A stretch of 64,000 nt of DNA from Dietzia lutea (lineage in GTDB: Bacteria; Actinomycetota; Actinomycetes; Mycobacteriales; Mycobacteriaceae). The notes beneath the pieces are model-generated. The model was not told the origin of the DNA. It did not search any database and was given only the letters and a program-made list of their open reading frames with translations. The stretch covers positions 3,403,001-3,467,000 of the forward strand of contig NZ_CP015449.1 in assembly GCF_003096075.1 (NCBI RefSeq). Reading direction: 5' to 3'. The translations under genes and the position numbers were made by a program. Within the stretch, counting starts at the first letter, position 1; each line of letters opens with the position of its first letter. Positions 7,762-16,298 of this stretch are shown one piece after another.

Positions 7762-9201
7762 GTGTGGGACCGTCTGAACCGCCTGTTCGACGCCGAGGAC
7801 GCATGGGTCCGCCCCCTGCCGGAGCACTACCTCCGCGCCGACGCGGTCCTCGCCCTGGTGGTGTTCGCGTGCTCGGCGGTCGGCGTGGAGATCCTGCGGA
7901 GCATGGGGGTCCTGGCCGACGAGAGCGCGCCGGTCTGGGCTCAGTACCTGGCCATGGCCAGCGTGGCGGCCCTGCTGGCGGTCCGCCGCCGCTTCCCGCT
8001 CACGACCGGTCTCGGCGCGACCGCGCACCTGTTGGTGGTCGGCAGCGTCATGCCCCTGGTGATGGGCCAGGTCTCGCAGCAGGTGCTGTACTTCGTCGCG
8101 GTGTACTCGGCGGTCTCCTGGGCCCGCGACCGGCGGGCCCTCATCGGCGTCGCCGCGGGCATCACCGCCGCCCTGGCGGTGTGGATGGTCTGGTACGCCG
8201 CCCTGGGTTCGGGGATGCAGCAGATTCTCGACGCCGTGGACGACGTCGACCGCTCGAGCGGCCTCCTCCCGCCGGTCCCCGCCTATCTCCTGTACACCGT
8301 GCTGATCAACATCGTCTACTTCGGCGGGGCGACCGCGCTCGGCATCGCCTCATGGCGCGGCGCCCGCCGTCGGCATGACCTCACGGAGCAGGCCCGGACG
8401 ATCGAGAAGCAGGCAGAGGCCCTGCGGGATCGGGCCGTCGTGGAGGAGCGTCTGCGCATCGCCCGCGAACTGCACGACGTGATCGCCCACCACGTCGCGG
8501 CGATCGGGGTCCAGGCCGCCGCCGCGCGCCGGGTCATGGACCGCGATCCCGACGCCGCCGCGGGCGCTCTGCGCACGATCGAGGACTCCTCGCGCTCGGC
8601 CGTCGCGGAGATGCGGGCCCTGCTCGGCGCGCTCCGGTCCGCCGACCCGGGGTCCCGCTCCGAGGGCGACGCGTCCCGGTCCACGGGCGACGTGTCCCGG
8701 GCCGCCGGTCACGGGCTCGCGGACGTCGCGCGGTTGGCCGCCTCCCATGACACCGCCGGCTTCTCCACCACCTTCTCCGTGGCCGCCGACGCCGGGCATC
8801 CGCTCGAAGAGGTCCCGTCGGTCATCGGCCTGTCCCTGTACCGGACGGCCCAAGAGGCGCTGGCCAACGTCCGGCGCCACTCCACCGCCAACCGTGCCGG
8901 TGTCGTGCTGCGCACCGGAGAGGGCCCTGACCGCACCCCGTACGCGGAAGTCGAGGTCCTCGACGACGGGCGGCCGCGCACCGGGACCTCGGGCAGCGGT
9001 CTCGGCCTGCTCGGAATGCGGGAACGGGTCCGCTCGCACGGCGGGGAGTGCGAGATCGGCCCGCGGGTGACCGGCGGCTACCGCGTCCGCGTGCGGCTGC
9101 CGTACCGGCCGGACACCGACGGCGACGGGTCCCATAGCGGCGGCGATGGCGGCGGCCGCAGCACCGACAACGGCGGCCACATCAACAGCGGCGGGGAGTG
9201 A
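7762..9201 (+). CDS. NarL-family sensor histidine kinase (HisKA_3 type)
   Basis: A 479-residue kinase. The first 200 residues hold about five or six membrane helices, then a coiled segment, then the HisKA_3 phosphoacceptor motif RIARELHDVIAHHVA and a compact ATPase domain (AQEALANVRRHS, GSGLGLLGMRERV). The tail is rich in Gly, Asp and Ser. Such kinases phosphorylate LuxR-type regulators, and that partner follows at once. The GTG start at 7762 gives VWDRLNRLF as N-terminus. TAGGCT lies 8 bp upstream, overlapping the stop of the preceding kinase. The stop codon is only two bases from the regulator's ATG, so the two are translationally coupled. Confidence 0.92.
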   Translation: MWDRLNRLFDAEDAWVRPLPEHYLRADAVLALVVFACSAVGVEILRSMGVLADESAPVWAQYLAMASVAALLAVRRRFPLTTGLGATAHLLVVGSVMPLVMGQVSQQVLYFVAVYSAVSWARDRRALIGVAAGITAALAVWMVWYAALGSGMQQILDAVDDVDRSSGLLPPVPAYLLYTVLINIVYFGGATALGIASWRGARRRHDLTEQARTIEKQAEALRDRAVVEERLRIARELHDVIAHHVAAIGVQAAAARRVMDRDPDAAAGALRTIEDSSRSAVAEMRALLGALRSADPGSRSEGDASRSTGDVSRAAGHGLADVARLAASHDTAGFSTTFSVAADAGHPLEEVPSVIGLSLYRTAQEALANVRRHSTANRAGVVLRTGEGPDRTPYAEVEVLDDGRPRTGTSGSGLGLLGMRERVRSHGGECEIGPRVTGGYRVRVRLPYRPDTDGDGSHSGGDGGGRSTDNGGHINSGGE

Positions 9202-9203
9202 CC

Positions 9204-9947
9204 ATGCCCGGGACGAACGACCGACCGCGCGCCGGCAGCGAGCACACCGACGAGGCCGCCCGCGCCGGCGTGCTCCGTGTGCTCGTCGTGGACGATCAGG
9301 CGCTCATGCGCTCCGGGTTCTCGATGATGCTCGGCGTCGAGCCGGACATCGACGTCATCGGCGACGCGGCGGACGGTGCGACAGCCATCGAGATGTGCCG
9401 CCGCCTCCGTCCGGACGTCGTGCTGATGGACGTCCAGATGCCGGGGACCGACGGCATCGCCGCCACGGAGATCATCACTGGCGAGCACCTGGCCAAGGTC
9501 CTCATCCTCACCACCTTCGACCGCGACGACTACCTGTTCGACGCCCTACAGGCCGGCGCGAGCGGCTTCCTGCTCAAGAACTCCGACCCCGACGACCTCG
9601 TCGACGGTATCCGTGCGGTGGGCCACGGCCACGCCCTGCTCGCGCCCGAGGTCACGCGCCGGGTCATCGAGCGTCTGGCTGCCCCGCCCCCGACAGAGGA
9701 CGCTCCGGATGCCGAGCGGCCGAGGTCGCGCGCGTCCGCGCTCGCCGTGCTCACCGCACGCGAGACCGAGGTGCTGCGCCTGGTCGCGCGGGGGCTGTCC
9801 AACGCCGAGATCGCCGACGAACTGGTGGTGGGCGAGGCTACGGTGAAGACCCACGTGTCGTCCTGCCTGGCCAAGCTCCACCTGCGCGATCGCGTCCAGG
9901 CGGTGGTCTTGGCCTACGAGGTCGGCCTCGTCCACCCCGGCGACTGA
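9204..9947 (+). CDS. NarL/FixJ-family response regulator
   Basis: 247 residues from ATG 9204. The receiver domain shows VLVVDDQ (acidic pocket), phosphoacceptor Asp in VVLMDVQMPG, the Thr of ILTTFD and Lys of FLLKNS. A C-terminal LuxR-type helix-turn-helix follows: LTARETEVLRLVARGLSNAEIADEL, then a TVKTHV recognition helix. GGGGAG at 9193-9197 is correctly spaced for ATG 9204; the GTG at 9198 overlapping the kinase stop is too close to it. Partner of the kinase at 7762. The ABC transporter just downstream is the most likely target, as in other kinase-regulator-NatAB clusters of Gram-positive bacteria; this is inference. Confidence 0.93.
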   Translation: MPGTNDRPRAGSEHTDEAARAGVLRVLVVDDQALMRSGFSMMLGVEPDIDVIGDAADGATAIEMCRRLRPDVVLMDVQMPGTDGIAATEIITGEHLAKVLILTTFDRDDYLFDALQAGASGFLLKNSDPDDLVDGIRAVGHGHALLAPEVTRRVIERLAAPPPTEDAPDAERPRSRASALAVLTARETEVLRLVARGLSNAEIADELVVGEATVKTHVSSCLAKLHLRDRVQAVVLAYEVGLVHPGD

Positions 9948-10096
9948 TCCCGCCCGGTCCCTTCCTCTCGAGCAGCCCTCCTTCTTGAGGAGGAGATCCC
10001 TCCGCCGCCTTCCGCGCCGAATCATCCCGTGGGCTGATCCGCCGACGTGCGTCCCGGGCCTAGCGTGAGCAGTACACCGGCGCCAGGGAGGGCACG

Positions 10097-10978
10097 ATGC
10101 TCGGAGTCAACGGACTGACCAGACGATTCGGCGACAACCTCGCCGTCGACGGCGTGACCTTCGAGGTCCCCGCCGGGGCGATGACCGGCTTCGTCGGCGG
10201 CAACGGCGCCGGCAAGACCACCACGATGCGCATGATCATGGGCGTCCTCCAGCCCACCTCGGGAACCGTGACGTGGGCGGGTCGCGAAATCACGGTCGCG
10301 GACCGGCGCACGTTCGGCTACATGCCGGAGGAGCGGGGGCTGTATCCGAAGCAGCCGATCCTCGACCAGCTCGTCTACCTCGGCCGGCTGCAGGGCCGTA
10401 GCGCGGCGGGCGCCAAGCAGACCGCGCTCGACCTCCTCGACCGGTTCGGCCTGGGCGAGCGCACGGGCGACAAACTCGAGTCGCTCTCACTCGGCAATCA
10501 GCAGCGCGTCCAGATCGCGGCCGCCGTCATCGGTGAGCCGGAGTTCCTCGTCCTCGACGAGCCCTTCTCCGGCCTGGACCCGGCCGCGGTGGACTCCATG
10601 GTCGACCTCCTGCGCGAGCACACCACCCGGGGCGTGCCCGTCCTGTTCTCCTCCCACCAACTCGATCTCGTCGAGCGGCTCTGCGACCAGCTCGTCGTCC
10701 TGGCCCGAGGGCTGGTCGTGTCGACCGGGACCGTGTCCGAGCTCCGCAGCCGCGGCCGGGTGCTGCACCGCCTCGTCGTGGGCGGGGACGCCGGCTGGGT
10801 GCGTGCACTGCCCGGCGTCCACGTCGTGGACGTCGACGGCCCCACCGCACTGCTCGAACTCGAAGGACCCGGGAGCACGGACCTCGTCCTGCGTGAGGCG
10901 ATGGCCCGCGGCAGCGTCAGCGAACTCGCCCGGGTCGTGCCCAGCCTGTCCGACATCTACCGCGAGGTGACCTCATGA
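10097..10978 (+). CDS. ABC exporter ATP-binding subunit (NatA-like)
   Basis: 293 residues. Walker A GGNGAGKTT, Q-loop region GYMPEERGLYP, ABC signature LSLGNQQRVQ, Walker B FLVLDEPFSGLDP and the switch His in SSHQLD are all present. The last 70 residues form the usual C-terminal extension of NatA/YhaQ-type ATPases. GGGAGGG sits 4 bp before the ATG, and a TAGCGT hexamer at 10061-10066 gives a plausible promoter with a short leader. The stop overlaps the permease start by 4 bp (ATGA). Substrate could be Na+, an antimicrobial or a lipid; the sequence does not say. Confidence 0.92.
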   Translation: MLGVNGLTRRFGDNLAVDGVTFEVPAGAMTGFVGGNGAGKTTTMRMIMGVLQPTSGTVTWAGREITVADRRTFGYMPEERGLYPKQPILDQLVYLGRLQGRSAAGAKQTALDLLDRFGLGERTGDKLESLSLGNQQRVQIAAAVIGEPEFLVLDEPFSGLDPAAVDSMVDLLREHTTRGVPVLFSSHQLDLVERLCDQLVVLARGLVVSTGTVSELRSRGRVLHRLVVGGDAGWVRALPGVHVVDVDGPTALLELEGPGSTDLVLREAMARGSVSELARVVPSLSDIYREVTS

Positions 10979-12252
10979 CCACCACCCCCCTCACACGACG
11001 CCCGTCGTCGGCCGACCACGAGGACGCCTCCACCGGGCCCCGCTCCACGGACGCCGCATGGCGGATCGTCGCCGGGCGCGAGATCATGGTCAAACTCCGC
11101 GACCGGAACTTCATCATCTCCACCCTCACGACCATCGCGATCTTCATCGTCGCGTTCGGGGTGTCGTTCCTGCTGGGCGGAGACGACGGGGAGAAGCGGA
11201 TCGCCGTCGTCTCGGGCGACGCGGTGACGATCGTCGAGCAGACGAACGCGCGGGCCGACGCCGCCGACGGCGAGGACACCGACTCCTCGGCGACCGCGGG
11301 CGCGCCCACCGTGCGACTCGAGACCGAGCAGGTGGCGGATCCCGCGGCGGCCGAACAGGCGGTCCGCGACGGCGACGTCGATGCGGCCCTGCTCGGCGAG
11401 CAGGGGGCGTGGACGCTCGTCGGCTCGGACGGCGTCGACTCCGACATCGCCGCCGCGGTCAGCGCGACGGTGGCGGCCGATGCACTCGAGCGCAACGCCG
11501 CGGCCGCCGGGACCACCGTCGCCGATCTCACGGCGGGCTCGATCGTCGAGGAGCGTCTCCTCGAGGCCGACGGGGCGGACGACGAAGGGATTCAGGTGAT
11601 CGCCGGGTTCGTCTTCGTCTTCCTCTTCTACATGGCGGCGATCCTCTTCGGTTACGCCATCGCCAACAGTGTCGTGGAGGAGAAGCAGTCGCGGATCGTC
11701 GAGATCCTCGCCGCCGCCATCCCGCTGCGGCAGTTGCTCGTCGGCAAGGTCGTCGGCGCCACGGCTCTCGCCCTGGGGCAGATGGTGATCTTCGTGGCCA
11801 TCGGCCTGATCGGCCTCAGCTTCACCGACTACGCCACCCTGCTGCCGTCGGTCGTCGGCGCGGCGGTCTGGTACCTGGTGCTCTTCGTCATCGGCTTCGT
11901 CGCGCTGGCGTGCCTGTTCGCCGTCGCCGGTGCGATGGCCACCCGCGCCGAGGACGTCCAGACCACCACCTCGCCGCTGCTCACGGTCATCATGGTCGTG
12001 TTCTTCGGAGGCCTCTTCCTCCAGGACACCTGGCAGGTCATCGGTTCCTACGTGCCCATCATGTCGACGGTGACGATGCCGATCCGCCTGGTGGCCGGCA
12101 CCGCGTCGTGGTGGGAGCCGGCCGTCGCCACCGTGATCACGCTCGTCACCGCCGCGGTCATCATCCGGATCGCCGAGCGGGTCTACCGCCGGTCGATCAT
12201 GCAGACCGGCCGCAAGCTCACCTACCGCGAGGCGCTGTCCCTGAAGGAGTGA
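10975..12252 (+). CDS. ABC-2 type permease (NatB-like)
   Basis: 425 residues: a cytosolic N-terminus, TM1 (IIST-LTTIAIFIVAFGVSF, about 42-62), a large extracytoplasmic domain of about 140 residues rich in Asp and Ala, then five more membrane helices from about residue 207, with the EEKQSRIVEIL motif typical of ABC-2 exporters. It pairs with the ATPase upstream and is probably co-regulated by the NarL system. Its last 35 bp overlap, in antisense, the 3' end of the OmpR-type regulator gene. The substrate is unknown. Confidence 0.9.
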   Translation: MTTTPLTRRPSSADHEDASTGPRSTDAAWRIVAGREIMVKLRDRNFIISTLTTIAIFIVAFGVSFLLGGDDGEKRIAVVSGDAVTIVEQTNARADAADGEDTDSSATAGAPTVRLETEQVADPAAAEQAVRDGDVDAALLGEQGAWTLVGSDGVDSDIAAAVSATVAADALERNAAAAGTTVADLTAGSIVEERLLEADGADDEGIQVIAGFVFVFLFYMAAILFGYAIANSVVEEKQSRIVEILAAAIPLRQLLVGKVVGATALALGQMVIFVAIGLIGLSFTDYATLLPSVVGAAVWYLVLFVIGFVALACLFAVAGAMATRAEDVQTTTSPLLTVIMVVFFGGLFLQDTWQVIGSYVPIMSTVTMPIRLVAGTASWWEPAVATVITLVTAAVIIRIAERVYRRSIMQTGRKLTYREALSLKE

Positions 12253-12925
12253 CCTCGCTGTCGACCAGCCGGTAGCCCTGGCCGCGGACGGTCTCGATGG
12301 CGTGGGCACCGAACGGGGTGTCGATCTTGCGACGCAGGTATCCGACGTAGACCTCGACGATGTTGTCGTCCCCGTCGTAGGCGGAGTCCCACACGGCACG
12401 CATGATCTGCGCCTTGGACACCACCTGGTTGCGATTACGGATGAGGTACTCGAGCACCGCGTACTCCCTGGCGGTCACGCTGATCCGGGTGTCGCCCCGG
12501 CGGACCTCCCGCGCGGCGGGGTCCACGACGAGGTCGCCGGCCTCGAACGTGGCGGGGCGTTCGGGTGCGCCGCGGCGCACGAGGGCCCGTAGCCTCGCCT
12601 CGAGGACGACGAACGAGAACGGCTTGACCAGGTAGTCGTCGGCTCCGAGGTCGAACGCGTCGGCCTCGTCGTACTCGCCGTCCTTGGCGGTGAGCATGAG
12701 CACGGGGGTCCAGATCCCGCCCCGCCGCATCTCGCGGACCACCTCGTACCCGCTGCGGCGCGGCATCATGATGTCCAGCACGACGACGTCGAAGTCGTCG
12801 CCGCAGACCATCTCGAGACCGGCCTCGCCGTCGGGGGCGGTCTCCACGGACCACCCGCCCGCGGCCAGGCCGCGGCGCAGGCTCTCGCGCAGAGCCGGCT
12901 CGTCGTCGACCACCAGAACCCGCAT
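12218..12925 (-). CDS. OmpR/PhoB-family response regulator
   Basis: 235 residues. The receiver has VLVVDDEP, phosphoacceptor Asp in VVVLDIMMP, LMLTAKD and LVKPFSF. The C-terminal winged helix carries LTAREYAVLEYLIRN-like features (here VTAREYAVLEYL), VSKAQIMRAVW, NIVEVYVGYLRRKID and the wing TVRGQGYRL. No kinase gene is next to it. The OmpR-class kinase at 6284-7750 lies 4.5 kb away in convergent orientation and is a reasonable partner. The 3' end overlaps the ABC permease gene by 35 bp. It starts 12 bp downstream of the cysE stop codon, so it may be read through from cysE. Confidence 0.93.
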   Translation of the reverse strand: MRVLVVDDEPALRESLRRGLAAGGWSVETAPDGEAGLEMVCGDDFDVVVLDIMMPRRSGYEVVREMRRGGIWTPVLMLTAKDGEYDEADAFDLGADDYLVKPFSFVVLEARLRALVRRGAPERPATFEAGDLVVDPAAREVRRGDTRISVTAREYAVLEYLIRNRNQVVSKAQIMRAVWDSAYDGDDNIVEVYVGYLRRKIDTPFGAHAIETVRGQGYRLVDSEVTPSGTAPRGR

Positions 12926-12937
12926 CGGCTCGCCGCC

Positions 12938-13777
12938 CTAGGCCCGCGGGTCGATCTCCTGGTCCATCCGCTCGGCGGGGACCAGTGAATCCGCGTGCCG
13001 GCGGACGACCTTGGCGGGCACACCCGCCACGGTGGTGTGGGGCGGGACCTCGTGCAGGACGACCGAACCGGCGGCGACCTTCGAGCAATCGCCGACGCGG
13101 ACGTTGCCGAGCACAATCGAGCCCGCCGAGAGCAGGACACCGGAGCCGATCTTGGGATGCCGGTCGCCGTCCTCGTTCCCCGTGCCGCCGAGCGTGACGC
13201 CCTGGAGGATCGAGACGCCGTCGCCGATCGCGCAGGTCTCCCCCACGACGATGCCGGTGGCGTGGTCGACGAGGATGCCCGAGCCCACGCGCGCGGCCGG
13301 GTGGATGTCCATCGCGAACACCTCGGAGATCCGGCTCTGCAGGAACGACGCGGCCATCACGCGACCGGAGTTCCACATCTCGTGGGCCACGCGGTGTACC
13401 TGGAGGCCGAGGAAACCCTTGGCGAAGAGATAAGGCACCAGGTAGTTGGGGTACGCCGGGTTCCGCTCGTAGCTCACCACGAGGTCCGCGGCCACGGCGT
13501 CGAGGACGTGGGGGTGCTCGACCAGGACCGCCCGGATCTCCTTCTCCAGGACGTGGCGGCCGATCTCGGGCGTCGCGATGCGGGACGCGGCGATCCTCGC
13601 CAGGGATTCACCGAGGTCGTCGCACCCGTCGATGAGATCCAGGACCAGCCCCGCGATCAGCGGTTCGTTCCGGCTCGAGCTCGCGTCGAGCGACAAGCGG
13701 TTCCAGACGGCGCGGACGGAGGAGTCGGCCTCCGCCTGCGGGACGCACGGGTTCTCGATGCTCAGCTCGATGGTCAC
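12938..13777 (-). CDS. cysE: Serine O-acetyltransferase
   Basis: 279 residues, the long E. coli-type form. It transfers acetyl from acetyl-CoA to serine, the first committed step of cysteine synthesis. A helical N-terminal domain of about 140 residues is followed by left-handed beta-helix hexapeptide repeats: MDIHPAARVGSGILVDHATGI (catalytic Asp-His region), VSILQGVTLGGTG, then RHPKIGSGVLLSAGS. The C-terminal tail ends in IDPRA; the terminal Ile seen in enterobacterial enzymes that dock CysK is not present at the very end. GTG 13777 is chosen because TACCCT (13785-13790, minus strand) lies 7 bp before it. No cysK is nearby. Confidence 0.92.
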   Translation of the reverse strand: MTIELSIENPCVPQAEADSSVRAVWNRLSLDASSSRNEPLIAGLVLDLIDGCDDLGESLARIAASRIATPEIGRHVLEKEIRAVLVEHPHVLDAVAADLVVSYERNPAYPNYLVPYLFAKGFLGLQVHRVAHEMWNSGRVMAASFLQSRISEVFAMDIHPAARVGSGILVDHATGIVVGETCAIGDGVSILQGVTLGGTGNEDGDRHPKIGSGVLLSAGSIVLGNVRVGDCSKVAAGSVVLHEVPPHTTVAGVPAKVVRRHADSLVPAERMDQEIDPRA

Positions 13778-13882
13778 CTGATACAGGGTAGGCGTGTGCG
13801 GCGACGCGGGGCGAGTCACGGCCGGATCGCCCGGGCCGAGCCACGCCTCGACGCCCCTCGCCGGGCCCGGCAGGATGGGGAC

Positions 13883-14206
13883 ATGATCCTCATCAACGTG
13901 CGCTTTGACGTGAAAGAAGAATTCGCCGACTCCTGGCTCGACATCACCCGGGAGTTCACCGAGGCCACCCGCGCCGAGGCGGGCAACCTGTGGTTCGACT
14001 GGTACCGCTCGCCGGAGTCCCCGAACACCTACCTGCTGTGCGAGGCGTTCCGCGAGGGTGACGCGCCGGTCGAGCACGTGAAGTCGGACCACTTCCAGCA
14101 TTTCACGGGGTCAGCCGCCCAGTACCTCGAGCGCACGCCGCGCATCATCAACACCACGGCGGAGGGCGATCAGTGGGGCACGATGGGCGAGATCACCGTC
14201 GAGTGA
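13883..14206 (+). CDS. Antibiotic-biosynthesis-monooxygenase-domain (YgiN-like) protein
   Basis: 107 residues with the ABM ferredoxin-like fold: an N-terminal strand (MILINVRFDVK), helix, GNLWFDWYRSPESPNTYLLCEAF strands, then EHVKSDHFQHF, where the conserved His and aromatic residues of the family lie. Relatives include quinol monooxygenases and haem-degrading IsdG-type proteins, as well as many of unknown function. The IsdG Asn/Trp/His triad cannot be assigned with confidence. CAGGAT lies 6 bp before the ATG. It is divergent from cysE and convergent with the DUF1906 gene. Confidence 0.75.
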   Translation: MILINVRFDVKEEFADSWLDITREFTEATRAEAGNLWFDWYRSPESPNTYLLCEAFREGDAPVEHVKSDHFQHFTGSAAQYLERTPRIINTTAEGDQWGTMGEITVE

Positions 14207-14225
14207 CCGCCGCCGGGTAGCCGTG

Positions 14226-14277
14226 CGCCCCGGCCTCACCGGCCCGCGAGATCGCGGACGCGGACGACGCCGGGGCG
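14226..14277. terminator. Branched inverted repeat between convergent genes
   Basis: CGCCCCGGC (14226-14234) pairs with GCCGGGGCG (14269-14277); inside lies a second hairpin CGCGA-GA-TCGCG (14245-14256). It fills most of the 92-bp gap between two convergent stop codons. No T-tract is present. Confidence 0.5.
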
Positions 14278-14298
14278 AGCGGCACCGCCGCCGGTGGA

Positions 14299-15117
14299 TC
14301 AGATGGAGCTACCGAGGGCCGACTGCGCGAGCGCGAGCGGGTCGATCGGCCACCACTGGCCGTAGTCCAGCGCGTAGACGCGGTTGAGGTCGGACACCAC
14401 GCCGCCGACGGTGACCTGCTGGCGGACCGGCAGCTGGTGGATCGTCGCGGCCGGGTTGAGCCGCCCGCCGGAGCCCCAGTCGTGCTGCCAGAAGTACTGC
14501 CCGAGGCCGATCTGGCGGCACCAGTCGATGGTCGGGGCGTTGGCGTACACCCCCAGCTTCATGCCGGACCCGTGCAGGTGGGCGCGCCAGCGCTCGAGGT
14601 ACGGGCGGATCTGGTGGTCGAACTGCCACCGGGTGGGGTTGTCGTCGATCGCCACGTACATCGGCACGCCCGACGGACCGCCGGCGTCGCGGTGGATGCG
14701 GATGCCGATGGGCGCGTGGTGATCGCCGGCGCCGGCGCCGCCGTGCCAGTCCGCGGTCTCGGCGCGACCGTACTGGTAGCAGGAGACCATGTTGAGTCCG
14801 TGGGCCCGGAAGTCGTCCACCTCGCGACGCCGCAGCGGCTTGCCCGTCATCCAGGCCGAGTTAGGGCGCTGGTTGGAGCAGTACCGCACGGCGCCCATGT
14901 GGCCGGCCGCGCGGACCGACGCCGCCGACGGCGGACCGGAGGCGTAGTCGAGCAGCGTGCCGACCGGGACCCCGGCTCCCGCGCCCGGCAGGGCACCGAT
15001 CTCGGCGGGGATGGAGGACTGCGCGCCCACCGCGGGGGTCAGGCCCGCGGCGATGGCGCCGGCCCCGGCCGCGCTGAGGCCTGCGCGACGGAGGAAGGAT
15101 CGGCGGTCGAACGTCAT
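14299..15117 (-). CDS. Tat-exported DUF1906 glycoside-hydrolase-like protein (Rv2525c type)
   Basis: 272 residues. The N-terminus DRRSFLRRAGLSAAGAG is a twin-arginine signal, likely cut after AVGAQ. The mature part is a DUF1906 TIM-barrel-like domain related to GH25 lysozymes: LLDYASGPPSAASVRAAG, VRYCSNQ, VSCYQYGR, MYVAIDDN (the Asp pair at a barrel-strand end) and YFWQHDWG. Its M. tuberculosis relative Rv2525c is Tat-dependent and linked to cell-wall homeostasis. Carbohydrate hydrolysis has not been shown for the family, so enzymatic activity is inferred. The gene is monocistronic, upstream of a divergent SDR gene. Confidence 0.85.
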   Translation of the reverse strand: MTFDRRSFLRRAGLSAAGAGAIAAGLTPAVGAQSSIPAEIGALPGAGAGVPVGTLLDYASGPPSAASVRAAGHMGAVRYCSNQRPNSAWMTGKPLRRREVDDFRAHGLNMVSCYQYGRAETADWHGGAGAGDHHAPIGIRIHRDAGGPSGVPMYVAIDDNPTRWQFDHQIRPYLERWRAHLHGSGMKLGVYANAPTIDWCRQIGLGQYFWQHDWGSGGRLNPAATIHQLPVRQQVTVGGVVSDLNRVYALDYGQWWPIDPLALAQSALGSSI

Positions 15118-15272
15118 GGAGGTACTCCGGCATCTCGAACGGTGAGGGAGGCGTGTGGCCTGTGGGACTCACGCACCCGACGAGTGTGTCACAAAGAGAT
15201 CGCGGATGATATCCCCGCGTTACCACAGGAGAGCACCACCGCACGGCAGGCGCGGCTGGTTGACTGATCTTC

Positions 15273-16223
15273 ATGACACGATCCCGCAGATGGTCCCCCG
15301 TCGACATCTCCGACCAGACCGGGCGGACGTTCGTGGTGACCGGCGCCAACGGGGGCATCGGGCTGGCCACCACGGCCGCGCTCACCGCCCGCGGTGCCCG
15401 GGTCGTGATGGCCTGCCGGAATCTCGAGAAGGCGGAAGCGGCACGCGCGACCCTGCCCGGGGTTTCGCGCGAGCGGGCGGAGGTGCGCCGACTCGACATG
15501 GCCGATCTGGACTCCGTCGACGAGTTCGCCGCAGCCATGCGGGCGGAGGCCGCGGCGCCCGACGCGGCGCCCGACGCGGCGCGGTCCGGTGCCGGCCGGG
15601 TCGACGTCCTCATCAACAACGCCGGCGTGATGAACATCCCGCACGCCCGCACGGCGCAGGGCCACGAGATGCAGTTCGGGGTCAACGTCCTCGGCCACCA
15701 CGCGCTCACCCTGGGTCTCGAGCCGATCCTGACGGACCGCGTGGTGTGGCTGGGCTCGCTCGCGCATCTGATGGGGCGGATCGACACCGACGACCTCGGC
15801 ATGGACGCTCGCGGCTACCGGCCGATGGCCGCGTACGCGAACTCCAAGCTGGCGTGCATCATGCTGGCCTACGAGTGGCAGCGACACCTCGAGCGGGCCG
15901 GCGGCGGCCTCCGCTCGGTCGCCGCGCACCCCGGCTACACCGCGACCGAACTCATCCGGCAGAGCGGCGACCCCGTCGCCGACCGGTTCTTCGCGCTCGG
16001 CAACTCCCTCACCTGGGCGGGCCTGTCGCCGGAGATGGGCGCACTGTCGGTGCTCTACGCCGCGACGGCCCCCGACGTGCCCGGCGGCGCGTTCGTCGGG
16101 CCGGACCGTCTCGGTGGCCTGCGCGGCCATCCGCATCTCACCCGGTCGAGCCGCCGTTCGCACGACCGGGCCACCGCCGCCGCGTTGTGGCTGCGGTGCA
16201 CCGAGGCGGCGGCGTTCCGGTAG
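15273..16223 (+). CDS. Short-chain dehydrogenase/reductase (retinol-dehydrogenase-like)
   Basis: 316 residues. The Rossmann cofactor loop TGANGGIG is at 23-30 and ACRN follows strand 2, suggesting NADP(H). NNAGVM precedes the catalytic Ser162 (WLGSLAH), Tyr188 and Lys192 (YANSK). The arrangement matches the WWOX/retinol dehydrogenase branch of atypical SDRs. An Ala-Pro-Asp-Ala insert near residue 95 is encoded by a 12-bp tandem duplication. The natural substrate cannot be predicted. It is divergent from the DUF1906 gene and convergent with dapA. Confidence 0.88.
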   Translation: MTRSRRWSPVDISDQTGRTFVVTGANGGIGLATTAALTARGARVVMACRNLEKAEAARATLPGVSRERAEVRRLDMADLDSVDEFAAAMRAEAAAPDAAPDAARSGAGRVDVLINNAGVMNIPHARTAQGHEMQFGVNVLGHHALTLGLEPILTDRVVWLGSLAHLMGRIDTDDLGMDARGYRPMAAYANSKLACIMLAYEWQRHLERAGGGLRSVAAHPGYTATELIRQSGDPVADRFFALGNSLTWAGLSPEMGALSVLYAATAPDVPGGAFVGPDRLGGLRGHPHLTRSSRRSHDRATAAALWLRCTEAAAFR

Positions 16224-16234
16224 CCGGCGCGCGA

Positions 16235-16266
16235 GGGGCGACGACGGCGAGGTCGTCGCGCGCCCC
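16235..16266. terminator. Hairpin between the SDR gene and dapA
   Basis: GCGACGAC (16238-16245) and GTCGTCGC (16252-16259) form an 8-bp stem. A GGGG/CCCC outer pairing may extend it. It lies between convergent genes, so it may terminate both. Confidence 0.5.
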
Positions 16267-16298
16267 GTGGTGACCGTGGTGGGCCGGGGCCCGGTGGG

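Noticed and set aside
10957-12399. A 480-codon minus-strand frame over the ABC permease
   Set aside because: Antisense to the NatB-like gene and extremely Asp/Gly/Arg-rich; the real minus-strand gene there is the OmpR regulator ending at 12218.
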